Shown here: positions 17,057 to 25,051 of the stretch, piece after piece
How the letters are laid out: every line of letters starts with the position of its first letter
Position numbering within the stretch: the stretch's first letter is position 1
Assembly (NCBI GenBank): GCA_963669265.1
Contig: OY769916.1
Span: 2,790,001 to 2,854,000, forward strand
DNA from: SZUA-547 sp963669265
Lineage (GTDB): Bacteria > Pseudomonadota > Alphaproteobacteria > Rhodobacterales > Rhodobacteraceae
DNA length: 64,000 nt
Reading direction: 5' to 3'
Notes under the pieces: generated by a model
Databases searched by the model: none
What the model was told of the DNA's origin: nothing
Seen by the model: only the letters and a program-made list of their open reading frames with translations
Made by a program: the position numbers and the translations under genes

Positions 17057-17656
17057 CTAAGCGACTTTCAGGTTCAGCTTCGGTCCATGGCCTGAGCTTT
17101 TGTCGAACTTCGAGTGGACGCCGTTCAGGCGATCGTCGAGCTTCTTCTCGTTATAGGTCTTGGCGAACAGCTTGAGCAGCTCCGCCGCCGCGTCGCGCGC
17201 TGCCTGCCGCTTGTCGTCGCTGGTGGCCTCGCCGCGCAGCCCGGCGATCTCCTTCGCGATGAGGTCCGCCTCGTCCTGTGATTTCTTCACATGGAGACCT
17301 TCATGGCCGATCAGCCTTGCGACGAATTTGCCCCACTCGATCAGCGGCCTCATGCTTAGCTTGCCGTCATGATCCGGGTATTTCGTCTCCGCCCGATGCA
17401 CGAGCTGAAACTTGTCGAATTTGGCTTTGACGGTGTAGGTGCCGTCGCTGTTTTCGATGATCGCACCATCGGCTTTGAATTTGGCCTTCTTGGCGTCAAC
17501 CTCCAGCTTGGTGGTGGTCAACGCCGCGACTTTCTTGTTGTCGTTGGGGTCTTTCGGACCTTTTTTCAGGATGTCTTTCCAGACATCCGGCAAGGTCGCG
17601 CCCTTGACCTTGTATTTGACGACTTTCGTCCGTTCTTTCTTTGCCGTGACGGTCAT
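17057..17656 (-). CDS. DUF922-like zincin protein, candidate secreted effector
   Basis: 199 residues, lysine-rich, no signal peptide. It starts at an ATG preceded by GGGGAG. Residues 75-130 contain beta-strand YTVKAKFDKFQLVHRA, then WGKFVARLIGHEGLHVKKSQDEA with an HExxH-type site at 118-122 and acidic Asp128/Glu129 following. This arrangement resembles DUF922 predicted proteases. The remainder is charged and helical, ending with a small Gly/His segment. Its compositional style (Lys-rich, cytoplasmic, lone gene) is like the DUF4157 and LysM proteins in this window. Function is not established. Confidence 0.7.
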   Translation of the reverse strand: MTVTAKKERTKVVKYKVKGATLPDVWKDILKKGPKDPNDNKKVAALTTTKLEVDAKKAKFKADGAIIENSDGTYTVKAKFDKFQLVHRAETKYPDHDGKLSMRPLIEWGKFVARLIGHEGLHVKKSQDEADLIAKEIAGLRGEATSDDKRQAARDAAAELLKLFAKTYNEKKLDDRLNGVHSKFDKSSGHGPKLNLKVA

Positions 17657-17884
17657 GCATTTCTCCCCTTTGATCTGCGCTTGATACGCAGTGCGCTGTG
17701 TTCACGTTGGCGTGTGTTTTTCGGTACAGCGTTGAAATGGTGGGAAAACAGGGAATTGTAACAGGAAAAAATGCAACGGCATATTGCGTAGTTTCTGGTT
17801 GACGTCCCGGCGGCGGCCCCGGGCTCTGCGGTTTCATCCAGAGAAAGTTAATCGATCGGCTCGCCGAATCTCCGCCCCCGCTTT

Positions 17885-18352
17885 ATGTCCTTGGCCATGG
17901 CCAGAAACGAGTCCCCAACCCTGCATCTGATCAAGCTCTGCGTCGGCGTGACCTCGGTCGAAGAGTTGGACCGGCTCCAGACCCTGCGCATGGAGGAGCG
18001 GCGCTCCGCCGGTCTCGATCCGCGCCCCGTGCATGTGACGCGGATGTGGCCGAAACGGGCGGATGAGATCGTCGGGAAGGGCTCGCTCTACTGGGTGTTC
18101 AAAGGAGTCGTTCTGGCGCGTCAGCGCATTGTGGCGTTTGAGCCGGTGGATGAAGGCGACGGCGTGCGCCGCTGCGGCATCGTCCGCGCGCCGGAGCTGA
18201 TCCGCACGGTTCCGCAGCCCCGGCGGGCGTTCCAGGGCTGGCGTTATCTGAACGCGGCGGACGCGCCCGCGGATCTGCCGAAAGGCGCTGAGGTCGCGGC
18301 GGAGATGCCGGCGGAGATGCGCCTCGCGCTCAGCCAGTTCGGCGTGCTCTGA
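17885..18352 (+). CDS. DUF1489 family protein
   Basis: 155 residues. The conserved opening LHLIKLCVGV.SVEEL, the central HVTRMWPKR..E...GSLYWVFKG and the R.FQGWRYL end identify DUF1489, an alphaproteobacterial family of unknown function. The ATG at 17885 is used; ATG 17897 is possible and neither has a clear ribosome site. There are no membrane segments. It lies alone between the DUF922-like gene (divergent) and merF. Confidence 0.85.
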   Translation: MSLAMARNESPTLHLIKLCVGVTSVEELDRLQTLRMEERRSAGLDPRPVHVTRMWPKRADEIVGKGSLYWVFKGVVLARQRIVAFEPVDEGDGVRRCGIVRAPELIRTVPQPRRAFQGWRYLNAADAPADLPKGAEVAAEMPAEMRLALSQFGVL

Positions 18353-18580
18353 GCGGCGTGCGCAGGCGTGAACAGCGCTGATGGTTGAGACATGGATGTA
18401 GGTCTAGCGGAGTGAGATTGCGCGCAGAGCGCGCCTCCGCAACGGACCGTAGCGGTTATTCTCCACCCTGAACGCCGGTGGCGACTGTGCGGGCGACGCC
18501 TATACCCCGATCACCATTTTGGCGGACCGTCTGGAGCGATAAACAGGCAATCAGGATTGAAATATCGGGAAGTTGACACG

Positions 18581-18790
18581 TTGAGGAACAAACTTCTGAC
18601 ACTCGGTCTGGGGGGACCGGTGTTGGCGGCGCTATGCTGCTTTACGCCATTGCTGCCCGTCCTCCTAACGGCTTTGGGTCTGACCGGCGTGCTGAGCGCC
18701 GTATATACTGACGCGGTGTTGCTGCCGGTGTTGGCGGCGTTTCTTTGTCTGACGGGGTATGCGCTTTGGCGACGCAAACGGCAAAACTAG
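18581..18790 (+). CDS. merF: MerF-like mercuric ion transporter
   Basis: About 69 residues with two membrane helices. The first ends in ALCCFTPLLPVLL, whose vicinal Cys pair before FTP is the MerF metal-binding signature. The second is VLLPVLAAFLCLTGYALW, followed by a basic tail RRKRQN. The TTG at 18581 with GGGAAG eight bases upstream is preferred; TTG 18557 is the alternative. It overlaps the GDCCVxC gene. No merR, merA, merT or merP is present in the window, so it is an isolated mer-type module. Confidence 0.75.
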   Translation: MRNKLLTLGLGGPVLAALCCFTPLLPVLLTALGLTGVLSAVYTDAVLLPVLAAFLCLTGYALWRRKRQN

Positions 18791-18999
18791 AGTTGCAATC
18801 GACCCTCACCTGTCCCGACTGCGGGCATGTGGAGACGGAGACTACGCCGACTGACGCCTGTCAGTGGTTCTATGAGTGCAAGGGCTGCGCGGTCCTTCTG
18901 AAGCCGTTGCCGGGCGATTGCTGCGTCTTTTGCTCTTATGGGACGGCCCCGTGCCCGCCAATCCAACAGGGTGAATCCTGCGGCGAGCAAAGCGCGTGA
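18766..18999 (+). CDS. GDCCVxC domain-containing small Cys-rich protein
   Basis: About 77 residues. CPDCGH and the conserved stretches TDACQWFYECKGC and PGDCCVFCSYGTAPCPP identify the small GDCCVxC family, some members of which carry selenocysteine in place of a Cys; here all are Cys. The start is uncertain: TTG 18766 gives the family-like N-terminus ...LELQSTLTCP, overlapping merF by 25 bases. The family often accompanies mercury-transport genes, fitting the merF neighbour. A metal or thiol role is likely but unproven. Confidence 0.75.
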   Translation: MATQTAKLELQSTLTCPDCGHVETETTPTDACQWFYECKGCAVLLKPLPGDCCVFCSYGTAPCPPIQQGESCGEQSA

Positions 19000-19298
19000 C
19001 CACGGTCGGCGAGTGAAGCTGGTCCTTGGGTTGCGATCCAACGCCCGCGCGCCGCGCCTAGACCTCGTAGACTACCTGATCGCCCCCGGGGATATCTGTT
19101 GCGCAGCGTATTCGACCAATAAAATCGATACTGAAGCTTTCCACTGACCATTTCTAAACCAATAATTTTCCCGCGCGTTAAAGTTGTACGGCGCGCGAAT
19201 GGTTGATTGAAAGATGTAGCTGACGGTATTTTAAGCCATCGGGAGTCGTGGAGCGCACGCGCATTCAACGTGACAATGGCTAATGGCGGGGGGACTAA
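19000..19298. other. Intergenic region at left edge of AT-rich insert
   Basis: 299 bases with no credible gene. It holds a degenerate copy of the 3' end of the downstream GGDEF gene (19051-19086 and flanks). After about position 19120 the base composition shifts abruptly to AT-rich. A possible plus-strand promoter TTGATT (19203-19208), 18-base spacer, TATTTT (19227-19232) precedes the coiled-coil gene. Confidence 0.4.
19051..19086 (-). pseudogene. Remnant of a GGDEF-gene 3' end
   Basis: This stretch matches 20687-20722, the 3' end and stop of the intact GGDEF gene, at 32 of 36 positions. Read on the minus strand it encodes ...PGGDQVVYEV followed by TAG, against ...GGDQVVCEV and TAG in the intact gene. 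Further upstream only a few residues (CA) still align. It marks the left side of the AT-rich insert. Confidence 0.65.
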
Positions 19299-20213
19299 AT
19301 GGTCGGAAACCAGTTCACGAAAGTAGTTTCTCAGGGTGCGAAGACACGTAAGGGATATTTGCCGCATCTTAAAACGTTTAGGCAACGCGAGTTCGTTAAA
19401 CCAATTAAATCCGCCGAGAAAGGGGTGGTTAAGAGCGGGCAGAAAGTAAAGCGATTTAATTCGAATTTCTCGAAGACATACAAAAAAGTGGGAAAATCAG
19501 AAAATAAAGATTTTAATTTAAGCAAAGATTATAGTGCGAATATCCAACTAAAGCCGAATAATTCGACGTTTAAGGCGGCTGCGGAGGTAAACAAGGCAAG
19601 GGATGGAATTAACGAATATGCTAGATTTGTAAAGCCGAGAGCGCGGAAAATTGATGAGTTGCTCCAATCGATGGTGGGCGACGTAAGTAAAATGCAAGAC
19701 GCTTTTTTGTTCGCGTTACAGCAAATTGACGCAATAGAGGAAATGGCCCGTATTATTTCTGATGAAATTAGCGGAGTTGCACAAGCCAGGCGAGCTGCGC
19801 AGGAGTGCCTTATGAGGTTGACGGCTTCATGCGCTGATATAGCTCTTGCTATTCAGGAAATAGAAGATAAGCAAAAAGGGCCAGCAGAGAAGAAGTTAGA
19901 TGAAAAGAAGAAAGAAATAGAAGAAATTGAAAAAGAAATTTCAAAATTTCAGTCGGATATAAAAGAGTTTAAACAGGCGGAGACGACTTACAAGTTTCTA
20001 TTGCGAAAATGCGAGGAAATGCTCTCAGGCGGAGGCGAAGTTTCGGAGATGGAGAAAAATGTAGTCGAAGCAATTGAGCGTTTGGAGAGGGCGGAACAAG
20101 AAATGGAAGACATAACAGAGAAATTAAAATTTGCTGACGATAAAATAAAAATTCTAAAGAAAGAATCTGAGAATAATAATAAAGTGATTCAGTATGTAGA
20201 GGTCCAGGTCTGA
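19299..20213 (+). CDS. Coiled-coil protein of unknown family, AT-rich gene
   Basis: 304 residues, not recognised. Residues 1-100 are basic and rich in Lys/Asn/Ser. Residues 105-190 form an amphipathic helical region with three cysteines. About 195-300 is a strong heptad coiled coil (runs of E, K and I such as KKKEIEEIEKEISKF). No signal peptide or membrane span. Base composition is unlike the surroundings: 15 G/C of 60 in 19501-19560, against 44 of 60 in 22261-22320. This points to recent transfer. It is followed 8 bases later by a second helical gene. Confidence 0.75.
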   Translation: MVGNQFTKVVSQGAKTRKGYLPHLKTFRQREFVKPIKSAEKGVVKSGQKVKRFNSNFSKTYKKVGKSENKDFNLSKDYSANIQLKPNNSTFKAAAEVNKARDGINEYARFVKPRARKIDELLQSMVGDVSKMQDAFLFALQQIDAIEEMARIISDEISGVAQARRAAQECLMRLTASCADIALAIQEIEDKQKGPAEKKLDEKKKEIEEIEKEISKFQSDIKEFKQAETTYKFLLRKCEEMLSGGGEVSEMEKNVVEAIERLERAEQEMEDITEKLKFADDKIKILKKESENNNKVIQYVEVQV

Positions 20214-20221
20214 GAATAGAA

Positions 20222-20611
20222 ATGACAAAGAAACTAAAATCGCTACATAAAAAGATCCGCAAGAGAATTAGTTCACTTGAATCCACCGCCTCAGAATTAC
20301 AGTCCGCCGCCAATGATGTGAAAACGTCGGCGAAGAAATTGAAACCAGTGTCGGTTACAATCTCCGGGCTTGTCGCGGCATATATGAAGGCGGTTGCGAA
20401 AACCGATGGCCTGACATCGGTGAGGCCAGCCACATTGAAAGCCGTGCAAACGGCGGAGAAAAGGCCGTCTGAGGCATCTGTGCTGGCAGCGATTGGTCAA
20501 CTCAAGAAACACGAGAAGGACCTGAAGAAGACGGCCAAAGGCGACCCGAAATACAGAAAGTTCAAGAAGCATGTCGGTTCGATTTCAGGCCAGCTTCAGG
20601 CGATGCTCTAA
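20222..20611 (+). CDS. Small basic helical protein of unknown family
   Basis: 129 residues, predicted all-helical and lysine-rich, not recognised. Heptad-like N-terminal segment (LHKKIRKRISSLESTASELQ), a central VSVTISGLVAAYMKAV stretch and a basic end KYRKFKKHVGSISGQLQAML. The 5' third is AT-rich like the preceding gene while the 3' part approaches the genome's usual composition. It is 8 bases downstream of the coiled-coil gene, so the two are co-expressed and may form a complex or an effector-chaperone pair (inference). Confidence 0.7.
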   Translation: MTKKLKSLHKKIRKRISSLESTASELQSAANDVKTSAKKLKPVSVTISGLVAAYMKAVAKTDGLTSVRPATLKAVQTAEKRPSEASVLAAIGQLKKHEKDLKKTAKGDPKYRKFKKHVGSISGQLQAML

Positions 20612-20686
20612 ATTCACGCCCAGCTTTTCCTAAGAGGCGCACGGCCATAGAGCTTTCTTGCACGGCGAATGCCCGCGCTCAGGCGG

Positions 20687-20722
20687 GCCGCGCCTAAACC
20701 TCGCAGACCACCTGATCGCCGC
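20687..20722 (-). repeat. Right copy of the GGDEF 3'-end direct repeat
   Basis: Intact C-terminal codons and stop of the GGDEF gene. It is matched by the degenerate copy at 19051-19086 in the same orientation, so the two copies flank the AT-rich two-gene segment as a direct repeat about 1.6 kb apart. Confidence 0.65.
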
Positions 20723-21740
20723 CTTCACGCCCGCCTCGGGCGCAAAGCTGAGAGGCGCGCCGGAACAGGCTCGACGAGGTCTCGTCATCCCGCAGCATCG
20801 CGACTCCGATCGTCGTGGTGACCGCGCCCAGCGGCGCGCCGGTTTCGCCATTCACCAGTAGGGTTTCCGAAACGGAGGTTTGCAGTTGCTCCGCCAGCCG
20901 CCGCGCGCCCCGCAGCGGCGTGTCCGGCAGGATAACGCCGATCGCATCGCCGCCGACCCGCGCCGCCGTGTCCCGGCCCTTGACGTTGCGGGTGACCAGG
21001 CGGGCGACCACCCTCAGAACGCCGTCGCCTGCCGAGTGGCCATAGGCCTCGTTGAAGCTGGAGAAGGTGTCGAGGTCGAGCACCAGCAGCGATACGGGCG
21101 CGCCCTGTTTTCTGCGGCGCGCGACCTCCGTCGAGAGCGCGTCGTCAAAGCCCCGCCGGTTGGGGATCTGCGTCAGATGGTCGATGAAGGCGACCTGCCT
21201 AGCCGATTCCAACTCCATCCGGATGTCGGCGACGCTTTCGCGCGTGATTGCGAAATGGCGCGACAGGCCCCGCACCTCGTCATGGATCGCGCGGTTGCGG
21301 TGTTTAAGCTCCGCGACCCGCTCGCGGGTCTCCTCCACCGTCCGGGCCTCGCGCAGGGCCACATGGGCTTCGGCGAGTTGCCGGTCATGGCCGGCGACAA
21401 GCGCGGCGGTCGAGTCGATCAGCGCCCCCATTTCGGCGGCGGCGGTCGCCAGCATGCGCCCGGCCTTGCTGAGCGTCGTCGCGGTCTGATTGGTCTCCAT
21501 ATGATCGGCGTAAATGCCCGAGAGCGTGTCCGCGTCGATGCCCGCGCGTTCCGCGAGCTCCGCGTCGATCAGCTGACGCAGGCGCTGGTCGGCGCTGGTC
21601 AGATACGCGGTCCAGATCTCCAGGATGCGCGGCGTGGGCGGGGTGCGGTGCCGCTCGGCCAGCGCCAGCGCGGCGCGCGCCATCTCGGACACCCGCCGGA
21701 ATTCGCGATCACCCTCATCCACCACCCGCAATTCACCCAT
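20694..21740 (-). CDS. GGDEF-domain protein with degenerate active site (GGDAI)
   Basis: 348 residues, cytoplasmic. An all-helical sensor-like half (1-175) has a coiled coil leading into the GGDEF domain (about 180-348; FIDHLTQIPNRRGFDDAL, then DLDTFSSFNEAYGHSAGD). The signature loop reads RVGGDAIGVILP: residues 263-267 are GGDAI instead of GG(D/E)EF, so the metal-binding Glu is Ala266. Diguanylate cyclase activity is therefore doubtful, and a role in GTP or c-di-GMP sensing or protein binding is possible. The ATG has GGGGGGA upstream. Confidence 0.88.
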   Translation of the reverse strand: MGELRVVDEGDREFRRVSEMARAALALAERHRTPPTPRILEIWTAYLTSADQRLRQLIDAELAERAGIDADTLSGIYADHMETNQTATTLSKAGRMLATAAAEMGALIDSTAALVAGHDRQLAEAHVALREARTVEETRERVAELKHRNRAIHDEVRGLSRHFAITRESVADIRMELESARQVAFIDHLTQIPNRRGFDDALSTEVARRRKQGAPVSLLVLDLDTFSSFNEAYGHSAGDGVLRVVARLVTRNVKGRDTAARVGGDAIGVILPDTPLRGARRLAEQLQTSVSETLLVNGETGAPLGAVTTTIGVAMLRDDETSSSLFRRASQLCARGGREGGDQVVCEV

Positions 21741-21857
21741 CTATCCCCCCTGGCGCCGTTGTCGGTCGGACTAGGGATAGCGTCACATTCCTTTCCGAAG
21801 GGTTGATGGCGGACGCGCCAATGGCGACAGGCCGGATTGGCGGCGCCACTTTCTAGG

Positions 21858-22931
21858 CTACAACCACCCCGCGCCCTCGCGCTCGATGATGTCGAGGAAC
21901 AGGTCGATATGCGCGTGGTCATCGTTGAGGCAGGGGATATAGGTGAAGCGCTCGCCGCCCGCCTCTTCGAAGCTTTCCTTGATCTCTTCGTTGATCTCTT
22001 CCAGCGTTTCGACGCAATCGGCTGAGAAGGCGGGCGCCATGATGGCTATGTTTTTTTTGCCGGCTTCGGCGAGGCGCGCGACCTCCTCTACCGTATAGGG
22101 TTGCAGCCATTCCTCGGACCCGAACCGGGACTGGAAGGTGACGACCAGCTCTTCCTCCGGCCAGCCCAGGCGCTCACGCAACAGGCGAGAGGTCTTCTGG
22201 CAGAAGCAGTGATAGGGGTCGCCTTCCAGAAGATAGCGTTTCGGCAGGCCGTGATAGGAGGTGACCAGCAGATCCGGCCGCGTCTCCAGCCCGGCATAGG
22301 CGCGCTCCACCGACTGGGCCAGCGCCTCGATATAGAGCGGGTGGTCGTGATAAGTCGGCACGGTGCGGATCGCGGGCTGCCAGTTCATCTTCATCAGCGT
22401 GCGGAACGCCTGATCATTCGCCGTCGCCGTGGTCGGCGCGGCGTATTGCGGATAGAGCGGGAAGAACAGGATCCGCTCGCAGCCCTGATCCTTCAGACGA
22501 CGGATCGCCCCTTCGGTCGACGGCTCGCCGTACCGCATGCAGTAATCGACGACGACGCGGGGCCCATATTTTTCCGCCAGCCGCGCGGCCGTTTTTTTGG
22601 TCTGCGCGCGGGTGACGGTCAGCAGCGGGCTTTCGTCCAGTTCGTTGTTCCAGATGCCGCGATAGGCCTCGCCGGAGCTGAATGGGCGCTTCGAAAGGAT
22701 GATCAGCTGCAGCAGCGGCTGCCATTTCCAGTTCGGATAGTCGATCACCCGCTTGTCCGATAGGAACTCGTTCAGGTATCGCCGCATCGACCAGTAATCG
22801 GTGGACTCGGGCGTGCCGAGATTGACCAGCAGCACGCCGACCTTCGCCGGCGCCACCGCCGGGTGGTCCGTCGGCGCAGCCGAAAGCCGTCCCTGGCCCG
22901 GCTGATCGAGATTGGTCGTCATCTTGTTCAT
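21858..22931 (-). CDS. hemH: Ferrochelatase
   Basis: 357 residues; inserts Fe2+ into protoporphyrin IX, the last step of haem synthesis. Signatures are VGVLLVNLGTPES near the N-terminus, the catalytic His in VTSYHGLPKRYL and the conserved Glu region FSADCVETLEEI. About 25 extra residues precede the domain. It is on the same strand as the BioC/NDUFAF5-type gene, 68 bases downstream. Confidence 0.96.
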   Translation of the reverse strand: MNKMTTNLDQPGQGRLSAAPTDHPAVAPAKVGVLLVNLGTPESTDYWSMRRYLNEFLSDKRVIDYPNWKWQPLLQLIILSKRPFSSGEAYRGIWNNELDESPLLTVTRAQTKKTAARLAEKYGPRVVVDYCMRYGEPSTEGAIRRLKDQGCERILFFPLYPQYAAPTTATANDQAFRTLMKMNWQPAIRTVPTYHDHPLYIEALAQSVERAYAGLETRPDLLVTSYHGLPKRYLLEGDPYHCFCQKTSRLLRERLGWPEEELVVTFQSRFGSEEWLQPYTVEEVARLAEAGKKNIAIMAPAFSADCVETLEEINEEIKESFEEAGGERFTYIPCLNDDHAHIDLFLDIIEREGAGWL

Positions 22932-22999
22932 AGCGCGTCCTGTCTTGCTACGGCGCGTCGCAACCTAGCGTGCATCACGGGCGCGTCAATTGAGCGGGG

Positions 23000-23932
23000 T
23001 CAATCCCCGACTTTCTCACCGGCCGAGCGCTCCACCGTCCCAAGCGCGTCCGCGAGGCGATGCGTGGCGGAGCCGGGGCGCTTGGGCTGCGGCTGATCGG
23101 GGCCGGGGGACCAGCCGGTCAGATAGACGATCTCGAAGGTCGCGGGCACGCGTCCGTCGGGCGTTCCGAAACTCTCCTGATAGATCCGGCAGGCCTCCAT
23201 CAGCGTCTCTCGCCGCAAAAACGTCTTGCGGCGCTGGGCGAGCACATTGGTTTCGCCCATCGCCCGCAATTCTCGCATCAGATGCAGCGGAGAGGCGTAG
23301 CTGACCGTCAGCGGCTCTACATCCGCAACCGGCATCTGCAGACCAGCCCGTTGCAGCAGGCCGCCCAGATCCCGCACCTCGCCCATGGGGGAGACGCGGG
23401 GCGACAACCCGCCTTCAACGCGGGACTCCGCCTCCGCCAGCGACGTGCGCAATTCATGCAGCGTGCGCCCGCCTAGCATGGCGCCCAGAAACAGACCGTC
23501 GGGCTTCAGCGCCAGCCGGGCCTGCACCAGCGCGCCGACCGGGTCGTTGACGGCGTGCAGGATGAGATTTGAAAGAACCAGATCCGCTTCGCCAGCCTGC
23601 AGCGGGAGCGCGTCGCCCTCCATCAGCCGGGCCTCGGCTTGCGGCGCGGCGCCGGCGGCGAGATCCAGCATTTTGGGCACGGCGTCGATCTGAATCAGCC
23701 GCTCGATCCCAAACCGGCCCTGAAGCGCGGCGGCCAATGCGCCGGTCCCTGCGCCGATAATGACGGCGGTGGGAAAGGGACGCGTGACCATGGAAAGACG
23801 ATCGCTCAGCGCCTCGGCGGCGTCCGCCATCAGGAAATTCGCGCCGGAGATCGCCTTGGATGCGCGATTTCTTCTCTCGACCCACAACTTATGGTCGAAT
23901 ATGGTGGGCGTATGAGCGGATGGATCAGACAT
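23000..23932 (-). CDS. BioC/NDUFAF5-type methyltransferase-domain protein
   Basis: 310 residues with a class I SAM fold. The N-terminus IFDHKLWVERRNRASK and dRLSMV segment match the alphaproteobacterial relatives of human NDUFAF5, a complex I assembly factor. The SAM motif is AVIIGAGTGALAAAL, with ALKPDGLFLGAMLGG as the later strand. Biotin-pathway BioC is the other named relative, but no bio genes are near. ATG 23932 begins the conserved region. It is divergent from comF, whose ATG is 51 bases away. Confidence 0.82.
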   Translation of the reverse strand: MSDPSAHTPTIFDHKLWVERRNRASKAISGANFLMADAAEALSDRLSMVTRPFPTAVIIGAGTGALAAALQGRFGIERLIQIDAVPKMLDLAAGAAPQAEARLMEGDALPLQAGEADLVLSNLILHAVNDPVGALVQARLALKPDGLFLGAMLGGRTLHELRTSLAEAESRVEGGLSPRVSPMGEVRDLGGLLQRAGLQMPVADVEPLTVSYASPLHLMRELRAMGETNVLAQRRKTFLRRETLMEACRIYQESFGTPDGRVPATFEIVYLTGWSPGPDQPQPKRPGSATHRLADALGTVERSAGEKVGD

Positions 23933-23982
23933 CGCGGCCACCCATACCGCGCCGGGCGCGCGACCGCAAAGGGCGAGGCCGG

Positions 23983-24726
23983 ATGAGGGCGGTCTCGACA
24001 TTGCTCGACATGCTCTATCCCTCCTCCTGCGTGGCCTGCCGGGCGGAGACGGAAGGGCCGGCCGGGCTCTGCGCGCCGTGTTTTCGCGAGGCGATATTTC
24101 TTTACGGAGCGGTCTGCGAACTTTGCGGCGCGCCAGTGCCGGACCAGTTCGCAGAGGAGGAGGGTGAGGACGCGCGGCTATGCGATTCCTGCGCCCACGC
24201 GCCGCCGGGCTTTGATCGCGGCCGCGCTGCGCTGCGTTATGACGGAGTGGGGCGGCGGATCGCGTTGTCGCTGAAGCACGCGGATCGCCTGGATCTCGCC
24301 AAACCCGCCGCGCGCTGGATGCTGCGGGCGGATGACGCCGCCGTGCGGGAGGCGGACCTGATCGTCCCAATTCCGCTGCACTGGACCCGTATGATCCGGC
24401 GCCGCTCGAACCAGGCGGCGGAACTGGCCCGCGCCTTGGCCCGCGAAGCCTGTCGTCGCGCCGCCTACGCTCCCGACCTGCTCATCCGCACCCGCGCCAC
24501 CGAAAGCCAGGATGGGCGCAGCCGGGCGGAGCGGTATGAGAATGTCCGCGGCGTCTTCAAGATTCGCAAGCGTTGGCGCCATCGGGCGCGCGGCGCGCGT
24601 ATCCTGCTGGTGGATGATGTGATGACCACGGGGGCCACGCTGTCCGCCTGCGCCGAGGCGTGCCGGGTGGCTGGCGCCGAAACTGTGAACGCGCTTGTTC
24701 TGGCCCGCGTTGCGCGGGAGGGTTAA
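23983..24726 (+). CDS. comF: ComF family protein (phosphoribosyltransferase-like)
   Basis: 247 residues. N-terminal four-Cys zinc-finger region (CVAC near 16-19, CELCG near 50 and CDSC near 75) is followed by a type I phosphoribosyltransferase fold. Its PRPP loop is ILLVDDVMTTGAT; VPIPLH and RTRATESQ.G.SRAER are further family blocks. The family is associated with DNA uptake or nucleotide salvage. It precedes grxC by 39 bases. Confidence 0.93.
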   Translation: MRAVSTLLDMLYPSSCVACRAETEGPAGLCAPCFREAIFLYGAVCELCGAPVPDQFAEEEGEDARLCDSCAHAPPGFDRGRAALRYDGVGRRIALSLKHADRLDLAKPAARWMLRADDAAVREADLIVPIPLHWTRMIRRRSNQAAELARALAREACRRAAYAPDLLIRTRATESQDGRSRAERYENVRGVFKIRKRWRHRARGARILLVDDVMTTGATLSACAEACRVAGAETVNALVLARVAREG

Positions 24727-24765
24727 GCGCCCTATATCGCCGCTCTGAACCAGAGAGGCCTTCGC

Positions 24766-25038
24766 ATGACCAAGCCAGCGACCCAATCCGTCGAGATCTA
24801 CACCAGCCCGTTCTGCGGTTATTGCCGCATGGCGAAGAACTTGCTGTCGCAAAAGGGCGTGGCGTTTCGGGAAATCGACGTCAGCCGGGCCAAAGGCGCG
24901 AAGGCCGAGATGATGCAGCGCTCCGGCGGACGGCGCACGGTGCCGCAGATTTTCGCGGGCGGCCGTCATATCGGCGATTGCATGGAGATCGTGTCGCTGG
25001 ACCGCTCCGGCAAGCTGGACAAGCTGCTGGCCGCGTGA
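24766..25038 (+). CDS. grxC: Glutaredoxin 3
   Basis: 90-residue dithiol glutaredoxin with the active site CGYC (Cys17, Cys20). RRTVPQIFAGGRHIGDCME supplies the cis-Pro loop and the GG glutathione-binding site. It reduces protein and glutathione mixed disulfides and can supply class I RNR elsewhere. Likely co-transcribed with comF. Confidence 0.96.
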   Translation: MTKPATQSVEIYTSPFCGYCRMAKNLLSQKGVAFREIDVSRAKGAKAEMMQRSGGRRTVPQIFAGGRHIGDCMEIVSLDRSGKLDKLLAA

Positions 25039-25051
25039 GCCCGCCATCCGG

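Noticed and set aside
18353..18580. MerR operator or merR gene upstream of merF
   Set aside because: No MerR-type dyad with a 19-base -35/-10 spacer was found; only a short GCGCGC-AGA-GCGCGC hairpin at 18419-18433 is present.
19000..20693. Integrase, transposase or terminal inverted repeats of an insertion sequence
   Set aside because: No recombinase-like protein and no terminal inverted repeats; only the partial direct repeat described.
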